The notes beneath the pieces were generated by a model that searched no databases, was not told the DNA's origin, and saw only the letters and a program-made list of their open reading frames with translations. A DNA stretch of 21,183 nt from SpSt-28 sp036824555 (GTDB taxonomy: Archaea > Aenigmatarchaeota > Aenigmatarchaeia > CG10238-14 > SpSt-28), in NCBI GenBank assembly GCA_036824555.1, contig DAISZX010000005.1, positions 1 to 21,183 on the forward strand, written 5' to 3'. Positions 1 to 6,927 of the stretch are shown here, one piece after another; position 1 is the first letter of the stretch, and the number at the start of each line of letters is the position of its first letter. The position numbers were made by a program, and so were the translations under genes.

Positions 1-38
1 ACAGCAAGGCATTTGGCTGTTGGATCTCACAATAGTGG

Positions 39-62
39 GTTGGAATCAGACCGATTGAAATC
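39..62 (+). CRISPR. Possible terminal (degenerate) CRISPR repeat
   Basis: Seen: positions 39-61 read GTTGGAATCAGACC followed directly by GATTGAAAT. Known: many archaeal CRISPR repeats start GTT(G/A)AAATCAGACC and end GATTGAAAG/T, the end being the crRNA 5' handle; the Archaeoglobus-type 30-base repeat is an example. This copy matches both ends but lacks the middle few bases. In that orientation the array would run in from the left, and this would be the leader-distal repeat, where degenerate copies are common. Bases 1-38 would then be spacer-sized. Only one copy lies in the window, so an array is inferred, not shown. Confidence 0.4.
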
Positions 63-177
63 AAAATACTTGAGAAAAACCTCTTTTGAAGTTTAGTTTT
101 GTAGCATTTTTTCTGATTTTCTTTCAACGTCTTTTTTGAATCTTTCTTTCTCTAACACTATGTGCAAAGAAGGAGTG

Positions 178-188
178 TTATTTAAAGA
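178..188 (-). promoter_or_regulatory. TATA-like element pointing left, downstream of tRNA-Ser
   Basis: On the minus strand this reads CTTTAAATAAC, close to the TATA boxes in front of the real genes of this window. About 25 bases further on (position 158) a GTG opens a lysine/glutamate-rich 21-codon frame ending at 93. Nothing else supports a gene there. The element may serve a short transcript or may be chance in AT-rich DNA. Confidence 0.2.
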
Positions 189-217
189 TGTATGTGGGAA
201 CTGAATAAAACTTTCCT

Positions 218-301
218 CGCCCGGGGTGGGATTCGAACCCACACGGCCTTTTCGGCCACAGCCTCTCCAGGGCTGCGCCATACCAATTAGGCGACCCGGG
301 C
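218..301 (-). tRNA. tRNA-Ser (anticodon GGA)
   Basis: The minus strand folds as a class II tRNA: acceptor stem GCCCGGG/CCCGGGC with discriminator G, a 3-bp D stem with GG in the loop, anticodon stem CAGCC/GGCTG around loop CTGGAGA, a long variable arm (GGCC, GAAAA, GGCC), and T arm GTGGG-TTCGAAT-CCCAC. The anticodon GGA, the long variable arm and the G discriminator all indicate serine (UCC/UCU codons). There is no intron and no encoded CCA; the next bases are AGG, then a short T run. A TATA-like stretch (minus TTTATTTATC, about 318-327) lies 22 bases upstream. The gene diverges from the zinc-ribbon gene at 334. Confidence 0.97.
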
Positions 302-333
302 ATATAATTAATTGAGGATAAATAAATTTGAAT

Positions 334-729
334 ATGGGTGAGAGAAAGATTCCTCCAAAGGGGATTGTTGTAGAGGCAATAAAAAAGGCTTTGTTTTTTA
401 GAAAAATTGTTGAAACTCAGGAGGAGCTTGCTTCTCTTGTCCAAAAGGAACTTAAGAGAATTGACAAAGAATATGTTATTGGACCAACGAGGGTTAAGAG
501 AATTGCCTTGGAAATTCCAGAGATAGAAGTTAAAGCAAAAACGAAAAAATCTGTTGGACTTCAAAAAATTGATAAATGTCCAATTTGTGGTTCTGGAATT
601 GAAGAAAAAAGAATAAAAAATTTAGTAGGGAAAGAGATTGTAATTGGCTATAAGTGTAGTAAGTGCGGTTACGAAAGTGATTTAGAAGCATTCTTACCTA
701 TGAAATATGTTTTCATCTGGAAAGGCTAA
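334..729 (+). CDS. Conserved archaeal zinc-ribbon protein, probable nucleic-acid binder
   Basis: 131 residues. The C-terminal half carries a four-cysteine zinc ribbon: CPICG at 82-86 and CSKCGY from 108. The N-terminal 60 or so residues look helical, with a basic segment (RVKRIALEIPEIEVKAKTKK) leading into the ribbon, as in small winged-helix plus Zn-ribbon proteins of archaea. I recall similar archaeal proteins only as uncharacterised predicted nucleic-acid-binding proteins, so the function is open. Start: a TTG at 328 is also in frame, but ATG 334 lies about 28 bases after an AT-rich CATATAATTA (301-310), which fits a leaderless message. The gene stands alone, divergent from tRNA-Ser and followed by a 245-base gap. 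Confidence 0.75.
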   Translation: MGERKIPPKGIVVEAIKKALFFRKIVETQEELASLVQKELKRIDKEYVIGPTRVKRIALEIPEIEVKAKTKKSVGLQKIDKCPICGSGIEEKRIKNLVGKEIVIGYKCSKCGYESDLEAFLPMKYVFIWKG

Positions 730-974
730 AACATAGATTGAATGTCTATAGAGACGTTTTTCAAAAACACTGCAGAAATGTTACCACAAATTTATAAGCT
801 AACATGAAGCATCAATTTTTGTATCAATAAAAAGGATTAATGGTTGATTTACTATAAAACCGCCACGTCTGTACATTTTTGTATTAAATCAACCATGATA
901 GTTATTTTTGTTGAAAATTGTTCTTTTGAAAGTATTCTAATAAAATCATAAATGCTTTCCCCCAAATTAAACTA
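730..974. other. Intergenic gap with inverted repeats and T-rich direct repeats
   Basis: No convincing gene is seen here. The gap holds a palindrome GTTTTTCAAAAAC just after the zinc-ribbon gene (possible terminator), the 12-bp inverted repeat listed separately (840-896), and three copies of an ATTTTTGT-type word (815, 875 and 904, the first two followed by AT(C/T)AA). I found no box C/D pair and no tRNA-like fold. An AT-rich stretch around 939-955 could be the promoter of the gene at 975. Confidence 0.4.
840..896. repeat. Perfect 12-bp inverted repeat around a TATA box
   Basis: ATGGTTGATTTA at 840-851 is the exact reverse complement of TAAATCAACCAT at 885-896, with 33 bases between. Just inside the left arm, 852-860 reads CTATAAAAC, a good archaeal TATA box. 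The arms could be paired operator sites around a promoter, or the stem of an RNA hairpin. The downstream gene starts at 975, so a transcript from this TATA box would have a long leader. Confidence 0.5.
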
Positions 975-1538
975 ATGTGGAACCGAAGAATGGAGGAGAA
1001 AACATTTTTAAAACGGCGTTATAGAGGTATAGAAGAAAGTGGTCTATACAGTTTATATTCAACTCCTATTAGGATTTCTCAATCTTCAATACCCGACAAA
1101 TTTAGATACACGCTTGAGGAAGAGGACGGTTTCTACCTACCGTATTTTCCACCATTTTACAAGGATGGGAAACTTTATCATTTTCATCCAACGGATGCCC
1201 TGTTTACGTTTCTCATGAGTGGATACAGTCCCAAAAGAGTAGAAGTAAAAGGCAGTAACATTTTTGCAGCTCTAAGTCTATCAGATGAGAAAATTTTGTT
1301 GTTCACCTTTCCTGAGACTTTTATTTTAAAGTTTATATTAGATGACGAAACTTTTGAAGAAGAAATAGACGGGTATTCTACTATCGCTTTTTATAGAGCT
1401 GGTAGAATGAGAGGCTTTCGAGTTTTAGAGTTTGAAGAAATAAACCAATTATTTGTGAAGTGGTTAGAGAAGTATGTTTATGATCTTTTAGGTAGGGTAG
1501 GAAGACAGGAAAGTTATACTAAAAGTTATATTATCTGA
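975..1538 (+). CDS. Unrecognised hypothetical protein
   Basis: 187 residues; no family recognised. The sequence is rich in aromatic residues (LYSLYS, FYLPYFPPFYKDGKLYHFHP) with acidic runs in the middle (LDDETFEEEIDGY) and a C-terminal helix-like segment (EINQLFVKWLEKYVYDLLGRVG). There is no signal peptide, no clear membrane span, no cysteine and no metal-binding cluster. Start: ATG 975; an in-frame ATG at 990 is possible. It stands alone between a 245-base gap and the L10e promoter. It uses some CGG/CGT arginine codons near the start, where most neighbours use AGA/AGG, which is slight evidence for a different history. The long open frame supports a real gene. Confidence 0.6.
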   Translation: MWNRRMEEKTFLKRRYRGIEESGLYSLYSTPIRISQSSIPDKFRYTLEEEDGFYLPYFPPFYKDGKLYHFHPTDALFTFLMSGYSPKRVEVKGSNIFAALSLSDEKILLFTFPETFILKFILDDETFEEEIDGYSTIAFYRAGRMRGFRVLEFEEINQLFVKWLEKYVYDLLGRVGRQESYTKSYII

Positions 1539-1540
1539 AT

Positions 1541-1552
1541 AAAGCTTTAAAT
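1541..1552 (+). promoter_or_regulatory. Core promoter of the L10e gene
   Basis: AAAGCTTTAAAT, beginning 34 bases before the start codon. The purine-rich AAAG sits where the BRE should be and CTTTAAAT matches an archaeal TATA box, so the message should begin at or near the ATG. The same 12 bases occur at 3472-3483 before the KaiC-like gene, and a close variant at 6947-6957. Confidence 0.7.
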
Positions 1553-1574
1553 TCACTTTGTTAAATAGATTTTT

Positions 1575-2096
1575 ATGGCTTTGAGACCAGGAAGAACGGT
1601 TAGAAGACTCGAAAGACCTTACACTAGAGTTAGTACGAAAAATCCTAGAAAGAGTTATGTAGTTGGTGTACCAATGCCAAAAATTCATCAGTTCAGAATG
1701 GGCAATCCTAATGTCGAGGCGGATGTAACTTTATATCTGGTTGCAAAAGAGTTAGCTCAAATAAGGCACAATGCGTTGGAGGCAGCTAGGGTAGTGGCAC
1801 ATCAGTTCCTAAACAAGAAAATCGGTATGCAAAATTATTATATGGTTATTTTAAGATATCCACATCACGTTATAAGGGAAAAACCAATTGCAACTGGAGC
1901 TGGAGCGGATAGGTATTCTCAAGGAATGAGACTCGCTTTTGGAAGGCCGGCTGGAGTAGCTTTACAAATAAGGAAGGAAGGAACTCCAATAGTAATGATT
2001 AAAACTAAAAAAGAATTCTTAGATATTGCTAAGCAGGCTTTGAAGAAATTTAGATATAAATTGCCGCTTAAATGCTCTATTGAAGTTGCTGAATAG
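1575..2096 (+). CDS. rpl10e: 50S ribosomal protein L10e (uL16 family)
   Basis: 173 residues, the usual length for archaeal L10e. The protein binds near the 5S rRNA and tRNA-acceptor region of the large subunit. Family features: the N-terminal RPGRTVRRLERPYTRVS block, the central HNALEAARVVAHQFLNKKIG region, and the loop segment with HVIREKPIATGAGADRYSQGMRLAFGRP that approaches the tRNA site. ATG 1575 follows the promoter by the leaderless distance and lacks a Shine-Dalgarno. The gene converges on deoxyhypusine synthase with only three bases between the stop codons, so the two transcripts must end inside or beyond one another. Confidence 0.97.
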   Translation: MALRPGRTVRRLERPYTRVSTKNPRKSYVVGVPMPKIHQFRMGNPNVEADVTLYLVAKELAQIRHNALEAARVVAHQFLNKKIGMQNYYMVILRYPHHVIREKPIATGAGADRYSQGMRLAFGRPAGVALQIRKEGTPIVMIKTKKEFLDIAKQALKKFRYKLPLKCSIEVAE

Positions 2097-2099
2097 CTT

Positions 2100-3023
2100 T
2101 TATTTTAATCTCTTTAAAAGTGAAGAGTAGATAATTGGTAGAACAATCGTTGCTTCCGCAAATAGATTTACTTGTCTAGCATTTTCCTTAATTTTACCCC
2201 AAGAAATTGCTTCTCTAGTTTGAGCACCACTTAAGCTGCCATCAAGCTCGGTAGCTGTAGTTATGTAGACTGCATAATCTAAACCATTTTTAAATTGGTT
2301 CCACCATATCACATGGTGCTTACTTATCCCCCCACCAATAATTAAGGCTCCGGATTTTTTTGCATTCCATATAATATCACTTAAATATTGCTCATCTTTC
2401 CAAATGTTAACGTTGAAATCCTTATGATTCTGCCAAAACTGCCATATCTGGTATCCAACTGCACCATCAGTTATTCCAGGAACAATTATGGGAATCTTAT
2501 TTCTCCAAGCCCAATAAAGAATTGAATCTTCTTTCAACCTTTTTCCAATCTCCCAACAAAATTCAAAAGTTGAGAGCTCCTTTTTTTCTCCGTAAATTTC
2601 TTTTAACCATACTCTCATTTTTTCTTCTATAATTTCTCCATAAGACTCGCTAGGTATTAAAACATTTCCCAACCTATGAATTCCTTTTTTATGTAGTTCT
2701 ACATCATCCATTAGGAAAGACCCTTGATAGTAATCTTTAAAGCTCCTAGCTATATCATGATCCAATGTCCCACAAGTCGTTATTACTATGTCAAACCATT
2801 TTTTCTTCAAAAATTCTCTAACTATTCCTCTTGCTCCAGTTGATATAATATCTGCCGGAAAAGAAAGAAATTTGACACAATCTTTCTCTTTAATCATTTT
2901 CTCTAATATTTCTATGGCTAAAAAGAGGTGTGGGGCCTGAAATCCACCAGAATCTCCCATTTTAGATACTATATCCTCTACACTCGAATTCTCATCTATT
3001 TCTATATCTTTCACTCTCTCCAT
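2100..3023 (-). CDS. dys: Deoxyhypusine synthase
   Basis: 307 residues. The enzyme transfers the aminobutyl group of spermidine, in an NAD-dependent reaction, to one lysine of aIF5A, the first step to hypusine. Family motifs: ISTGARG near residue 60, the SESYGEIIEEKMR region in the middle, and the C-terminal core IIGGGISKHH, DYAVYITTATELDGSLSGAQ and EAISWGKI. Lys277 in SWGK is the predicted covalent lysine, matching human Lys329. Its substrate aIF5A is encoded in this window at 18771-19160. The gene diverges from S8e; the start ATG lies about 23 bases from a symmetric TATA element at 3040-3050. Confidence 0.96.
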   Translation of the reverse strand: MERVKDIEIDENSSVEDIVSKMGDSGGFQAPHLFLAIEILEKMIKEKDCVKFLSFPADIISTGARGIVREFLKKKWFDIVITTCGTLDHDIARSFKDYYQGSFLMDDVELHKKGIHRLGNVLIPSESYGEIIEEKMRVWLKEIYGEKKELSTFEFCWEIGKRLKEDSILYWAWRNKIPIIVPGITDGAVGYQIWQFWQNHKDFNVNIWKDEQYLSDIIWNAKKSGALIIGGGISKHHVIWWNQFKNGLDYAVYITTATELDGSLSGAQTREAISWGKIKENARQVNLFAEATIVLPIIYSSLLKRLK

Positions 3024-3039
3024 GCACTAATTTTGAAAT

Positions 3040-3050
3040 CTTTTTAAAAT
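3040..3050. promoter_or_regulatory. Symmetric TATA box shared by divergent dys and rps8e
   Basis: The plus strand reads TCTTTTTAAAAT-like sequence with GAAA just upstream; the minus strand reads ATTTTAAAAAG. The centre is about 26 bases from the S8e ATG and about 23 from the deoxyhypusine synthase ATG. One near-palindromic TATA element could therefore place leaderless starts for both genes, with no room for two separate core promoters. Confidence 0.55.
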
Positions 3051-3070
3051 GTTTTGTTAAATAAAGAAGT

Positions 3071-3469
3071 ATGGCAGTTTGGCATAGGGGATTAGAAGGA
3101 AGAACGCACACTGGAGCAAGAATGAGGCCAGCAAGAAAAAAGAAAAAGAGGGAGCTTGGTTCACAACCAACTTATACTAAGATTGGGACAGAAAAAAGAA
3201 AAGTTATAGATACTTTTGGTGGAAATATAAAAGTTAGGTTGTATCAAGCAACTTTTGCCAACGTTTTTAATCCAGAAACAAAAACAGCGAAAAAGGTTAA
3301 AATCTTGGATGTGGTTGAGAATTCTGCTAATGTTGATTTTGTTAGAAGAAAAATAATTACTAAAGGTGCTATTATTAAAACCGAGATTGGTTTAGCAAGA
3401 GTGACTTCCAAGCCTAGCAAAGATGGAGTTGTAAATGCAGTTTTGATTAAAGAAGGAAATGTCTCTTGA
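3071..3469 (+). CDS. rps8e: 30S ribosomal protein S8e
   Basis: 132 residues, typical of archaeal S8e, a small-subunit protein that binds 16S rRNA. Diagnostic features: the basic N-terminus (AVWHRGLEGRTHTGARMRPARKKKKRELG), the PTYTKIGTEKRKVIDTFGGNIKVRLYQATFANV core, and the NSANVDFVRRKIITKGAIIKT segment with a basic C-terminal beta region. It has no zinc site, as is usual. ATG 3071 is about 26 bases after the TATA centre. The KaiC-like gene follows after 33 bases but has its own promoter. Confidence 0.97.
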   Translation: MAVWHRGLEGRTHTGARMRPARKKKKRELGSQPTYTKIGTEKRKVIDTFGGNIKVRLYQATFANVFNPETKTAKKVKILDVVENSANVDFVRRKIITKGAIIKTEIGLARVTSKPSKDGVVNAVLIKEGNVS

Positions 3470-3471
3470 TT

Positions 3472-3483
3472 AAAGCTTTAAAT
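3472..3483 (+). promoter_or_regulatory. Core promoter of the KaiC-like gene
   Basis: AAAGCTTTAAAT, identical to the element before L10e, starting 31 bases before ATG 3503. It overlaps no coding sequence, lying just past the S8e stop, and suggests that the KaiC-like gene pair is transcribed separately from S8e with a leaderless message. Confidence 0.65.
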
Positions 3484-3502
3484 CCCCCTTCAAAATTATT
3501 CG

Positions 3503-4225
3503 ATGAAGAGAGTTCTTACATATATTCCTGGTTTGGATGAGATATTAAACGGAGGAATTCCAGAAAGAAATGTAGTCTTGATAAGTGGTGGTCCGGGAAC
3601 AGGTAAAACGATAATGTCTCAGCAGTTTCTATGGAACGGTCTTCAGCAGGGGGAGGCAGGAATTTATGTTGCGTTAGAAGAGCATCCAGTACAAATAAGG
3701 CAGAACATGCTTCAGTTTGGTTGGAACGTAAAGCCGTTTGAAGAAAAAGGGTTATTTGCACTTATTGATGCCTTCACAGCAGGGATTGGTAGGGCAAGGG
3801 AGTACGAAAAGTATGTGGTCGTTGATTTGAATGATTTAAGAGAGCTAATAGATGTGCTTTCCCAAGCAGTTAGGGATGTTAATGCTAAAAGAGTGGTTAT
3901 CGATTCTGTAACTAGCCTTTATATTAACAAACCAGCTCTTGCTAGGGGTATAATTTTGCAATTAAAGAGAGTTTTAGCTGGTCTTGGTTGTACGACCTTT
4001 TTCGTAAGTCAAATAAGCGTTGGTGAAAGAGGATTTGGTGGGCCAGGAGTTGAACACGGAGTTGATGGGATAATAAGGCTTGATTTGGATGAAGTTGGAG
4101 GAGAATTGAAGAGAAGTCTGATAGTATGGAAAATGAGAGGTACAAGCCATAGTATGAAGAGACATCCGTTTGAAATTACAGATAGTGGAATAATTGTTAA
4201 ATCTAAGGAGGTTTTGAAATTATGA
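3503..4225 (+). CDS. Single-domain KaiC-like RecA-family ATPase
   Basis: 240 residues, one RecA/KaiC domain. Walker A GGPGTGKT at 29-36; catalytic glutamates LEEHP at 59-60; Walker B VVIDS with Asp134; a conserved GxGGPGVEHGVDGIIRLD region and the basic KMRGTSHS motif near the C-terminus. Known: single-domain archaeal KaiC homologues are ATPases thought to act in signalling, often paired with small regulators; they are not circadian clocks in themselves. Its stop overlaps the start of the next gene (ATGA), so the two are surely one operon. The partner and effector are unknown. Confidence 0.92.
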   Translation: MKRVLTYIPGLDEILNGGIPERNVVLISGGPGTGKTIMSQQFLWNGLQQGEAGIYVALEEHPVQIRQNMLQFGWNVKPFEEKGLFALIDAFTAGIGRAREYEKYVVVDLNDLRELIDVLSQAVRDVNAKRVVIDSVTSLYINKPALARGIILQLKRVLAGLGCTTFFVSQISVGERGFGGPGVEHGVDGIIRLDLDEVGGELKRSLIVWKMRGTSHSMKRHPFEITDSGIIVKSKEVLKL

Positions 4226-4704
4226 ATGAAGAAGATCAAATTCCCTTGAATCCTGTTGGAAGGCAAGATATTCATAAATTGGAGACAATTTTGTTGGCGG
4301 CAACTTTGCTTAGGCCAGAAGTTTTAGATTTGATCAGAACTTCAACTGAAAGAATCACATGGGTAGACAGTTTGGCTGTAGCTGCCGGGGCTTTAGCTAG
4401 AGAAAAAGCAGGAATGACAATAACACAAATAGCTGAGGAGCTTGGTAGAACTGAGCAAACCGTTAAAAAGCATTTAAAGGAAGAGAGTAAGGCTGGCCAG
4501 CTTGTCAAGGAAACTTATGAAATAATAAAAACTCTTGTGAAGGAAGGAAGGATGAATGATGTATTCCCATTAATCGCTTCGGAAGATGTAAAAGTCTTTA
4601 AGCAAATTGCCGAGAAATTCAAAAAAGAGAAAGAAGAAATTGGGAAGGAACTGAGAGAGATTAAGGAAAGGCTGGAAAAGTTAATAGAGAAGATTCAGCT
4701 TTGA
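4222..4704 (+). CDS. HTH regulatory protein paired with KaiC-like ATPase
   Basis: 160 residues. A helix-turn-helix of the sigma-70 region 4/LuxR kind is seen at about 67-93 (MTITQIAEELGRTEQTVKKHLKEE), after an N-terminal helical part. The C-terminal 45 residues (KVFKQIAEKF to EKLIEKIQL) are heptad-like and should form a coiled coil. From memory it matches the small regulatory domain family described beside archaeal KaiC genes (TIGR03879, 'near KaiC'). It overlaps the ATPase by four bases and has a GGAGG site shortly before the ATG, so translation is likely coupled. It probably binds DNA or acts as the output partner of the ATPase; the target is unknown. Confidence 0.8.
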   Translation: MNEEDQIPLNPVGRQDIHKLETILLAATLLRPEVLDLIRTSTERITWVDSLAVAAGALAREKAGMTITQIAEELGRTEQTVKKHLKEESKAGQLVKETYEIIKTLVKEGRMNDVFPLIASEDVKVFKQIAEKFKKEKEEIGKELREIKERLEKLIEKIQL

Positions 4705-4743
4705 GTTGAGAAAGTTAAAATTTAAAATACAAAAAATAAGCCT

Positions 4744-6057
4744 ATGTCAAAAGTAGCTAAGATTAGACTTTCAACCTTTTTAAAAGCACTCTCTACTAGT
4801 TTATTTTCTCCTTTTGTTTCTCTATATGCTATAAACCTTGGTGCAAATAACTTCCAAGTTGGTTTGATTTCAAGCTTAACTACTCTAGCTTCTATTCTTG
4901 CACAATTCGTTGGCTTACCTTTTACCCTTTCGCTCAGAAGAAAGCTAGTATTTAACTTAATTTTTGATTCAATAGGCGCTCTTCTCTTTATACCAATGGC
5001 TTTCGTCAAGGAAGCCTCAGAGCTAATCCTCTTACTTGCTATTCAAGCCTTCTGCTTTTCCTTACCTCTTCAAATTTGGAATGAAGTTCAAATTAGAGCA
5101 TTTCCAAAATGGAAAAGAGGGTCAGAAATAGGAATCTTAAACAAGATCTCTGGTTTAGGCTCATTTATTGCTTATGTGTTTGGAGGATATTTAATTAGGG
5201 AATATGGATTTATTTATCTAGTTTTCTTTACCGCTTCTTTTCTTGGTATAACTAGAAATCTTATTCTAGTTGGGATGGAAGAAGATAAAGTTGCTTTCAA
5301 AAGTTTTAGAGCGGCTATTAGGGAAGTGATAAATTTTAGGGGGTTTAGAGAGACCCAATTTAAAAGGCTCTTGTTAGCAAGATTCGTCTTCAATTTTGCA
5401 GTATCTATTGGGAGCCCAATGTTTTCAGTTTATCTAATAAAGAATCTTGGAGCTGATAGCATACAGCTGTCCATAATATCTACAATAAGCTTACTAGTTT
5501 CAGTACTATTCTCAGAAGCTTGGGGAAGGGTCGCGGATTTTATCGGTAGAAGAGAAGTTGTTTTGGCTGGTCTACCTCTGATAGCTCTTTTCCCTCTTTT
5601 TTATGCAATTTCGACAAATATGATAGACATCTATATTTTTACGTTTATCGCACAAATGGGGTGGGTTGCTTTTAACATTGGCATGTTTTCCTATTTAGCC
5701 GACATAAGCAAAGAGTCACCACAAATTTATTTTGTATTTCATGACGCGGTCGCTGGTATTTCTACGATAATTGCTTCTATGCTCTCAGGACATCTAGCAG
5801 AGATTTTAGGAATAAGGAATGTTCTAATTCTTTCCTTTTACTTACGAATTTTTAGCATATTCTTTTTCTTACCGCTTGGAGAAAAGAAAGGAAGCATTCC
5901 AAGAGGACTTTCCCCCTCCGCCTCCCCTCATGCTATCATTTCTTCTATTGAATCTTTTATCTCCATATATTCTTTAGTTTTTGAAGAAACTAAAAAGAAT
6001 GTTATAGAGAGAGTTTTGAAAGAAATCGGAAAAATTTTGAGGCGGCATGTAAAGTGA
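4744..6057 (+). CDS. Major facilitator superfamily transporter
   Basis: 437 residues with about 12 predicted membrane helices in two halves, split by a central loop near 180-205 (MEEDKVAFKSFRAAIREV). The C-terminal half keeps an MFS motif A-type loop, GRVADFIGRREV, near 260; the N-terminal equivalent is degenerate (LPFTLSLRRK). A cytoplasmic amphipathic tail of about 60 residues follows the last helix. Substrate is unknown; the general fold resembles efflux-type MFS proteins. The upstream AT-rich TTTAAAATAC suggests its own leaderless promoter. Its stop overlaps an upstream GTG of the next gene, and the two are probably cotranscribed. Confidence 0.88.
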   Translation: MSKVAKIRLSTFLKALSTSLFSPFVSLYAINLGANNFQVGLISSLTTLASILAQFVGLPFTLSLRRKLVFNLIFDSIGALLFIPMAFVKEASELILLLAIQAFCFSLPLQIWNEVQIRAFPKWKRGSEIGILNKISGLGSFIAYVFGGYLIREYGFIYLVFFTASFLGITRNLILVGMEEDKVAFKSFRAAIREVINFRGFRETQFKRLLLARFVFNFAVSIGSPMFSVYLIKNLGADSIQLSIISTISLLVSVLFSEAWGRVADFIGRREVVLAGLPLIALFPLFYAISTNMIDIYIFTFIAQMGWVAFNIGMFSYLADISKESPQIYFVFHDAVAGISTIIASMLSGHLAEILGIRNVLILSFYLRIFSIFFFLPLGEKKGSIPRGLSPSASPHAIISSIESFISIYSLVFEETKKNVIERVLKEIGKILRRHVK

Positions 6058-6062
6058 GTTTT

Positions 6063-6473
6063 ATGAATGGGGCCTATGTTTTGGTTTTAAAGCTAAACTC
6101 TAGAAAAAGAATAAAAATAGGAAGTTTAAATTTAGTTGAATTCGATAAGGGAATTTACTGCTATGTTGGCTCTGCTCTTGGAAGCTGGAGTATTGAAAAA
6201 AGATGTGAAAGACATTTAAAAAGGAAGAAAAAGTCGAGGTGGCATATAGACTATTTACGAAGAAAATCAGATATTGTAGGAATATTCGCATTTCCTAGTA
6301 AGAGTAAAATAGAGTGTGAAATTGCCAAAGCTATACTAAAAAGCGCGGATAGCTATATTCATAAATTTGGTAGCAGTGATTGCGATTGTATCTCTCATCT
6401 ATTTTACTTCAGAAACAACGAATCTCTCTCAAGAATTTCCTCTATTTTTTCAAAAGGAATTCGAATTTACTAG
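6063..6473 (+). CDS. DUF123 (GIY-YIG-like) family protein
   Basis: 136 residues. It has the DUF123 pattern in order: GAYVLVLKL, KRIKIGSLNLVEFDKGIYCY, YVGSALGSW, a basic RCERHLKRKKKSRWHIDYL block, ECEIAKAIL, and the C-terminal FGSSDCDCISHLFYF with clustered cysteines. Known: DUF123 is related to GIY-YIG nucleases and occurs alone or fused to endonuclease III in archaea, suggesting a DNA-repair or nucleic-acid role; no activity is established here. A GTG at 6054 is in frame, but ATG 6063 gives the usual family N-terminus. Its end overlaps the convergent regulator gene by 32 bases. Confidence 0.88.
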   Translation: MNGAYVLVLKLNSRKRIKIGSLNLVEFDKGIYCYVGSALGSWSIEKRCERHLKRKKKSRWHIDYLRRKSDIVGIFAFPSKSKIECEIAKAILKSADSYIHKFGSSDCDCISHLFYFRNNESLSRISSIFSKGIRIY

Positions 6474-6900
6474 AGAGTTTAATTACGTTTGTTTTTCTCT
6501 CCTTTATCTTATCGATTATTCCCCTAGCTGCCAACTTCTTCAAAACTCTAAAAGCCCTCACCTTTCCCATTTCTTTTGATATCTTCGCTTGAGTAATGGT
6601 TCCATTGTTATCGATCAACATTTGAATTACTCTTCTTTCCATTGGCTCCAAAAGCTCTATCCAGTTTTTAATTTCGCTCTTGCTCCTCTCAATTGTTGGC
6701 AACATTAGATAAAATGAAAACAAGCCAACTAGTATTCCAAATGAGGAAAACATTGGTATTAGAATTGGAATTGGAATAGTACATTTGCAGGCAGTGCCTT
6801 CAATTATGTGAATTTGGGCATAAAGCGTTGCAAGAGTTACCGAGAAAATGAAGCTAGAGACTAAAATTCCAAATATGAGTAGTTTTTTTCTTAGTAGCAT
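6442..6900 (-). CDS. Membrane-anchored winged-helix regulator with CxC loop
   Basis: 152 residues. Two membrane helices at about 7-28 and 44-67; positive residues before the first (RKK at 4-6) put the N-terminus inside and the 29-43 loop outside. That loop carries CKC at 38-40. Residues 80-152 form a winged helix-turn-helix (MERRVIQMLIDNNGTITQAKISKEMGKVRAFRVLKKLAARGIIDKI), which topology places in the cytoplasm. Inference: an envelope thiol or metal sensor that controls the divergent redox operon and itself through the palindrome at 6928-6968. Known two-helix archaeal wHTH proteins exist, but this one's signal is not known. Start ATG 6900 lies about 20-24 bases after a minus-strand TATA-like ATTTATAG. 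Confidence 0.75.
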   Translation of the reverse strand: MLLRKKLLIFGILVSSFIFSVTLATLYAQIHIIEGTACKCTIPIPILIPMFSSFGILVGLFSFYLMLPTIERSKSEIKNWIELLEPMERRVIQMLIDNNGTITQAKISKEMGKVRAFRVLKKLAARGIIDKIKERKTNVIKLSSKFEFLLKK

Positions 6901-6927
6901 GTTTATTATTTAAATCTATAAATAAAT

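Noticed and set aside
93..281. A 62-codon minus-strand frame, and a longer one at 178-564
   Set aside because: Both run through tRNA-Ser or antisense to the zinc-ribbon gene; the protein sequence is just tRNA translated.
730..974. A box C/D guide RNA in the gap
   Set aside because: No properly placed RTGATGA and CTGA pairs were found; only a hairpin-forming inverted repeat and T-rich repeats.
3503..4225. A circadian clock KaiC
   Set aside because: Only one RecA domain and no KaiA or KaiB genes; single-domain archaeal homologues are a separate group.
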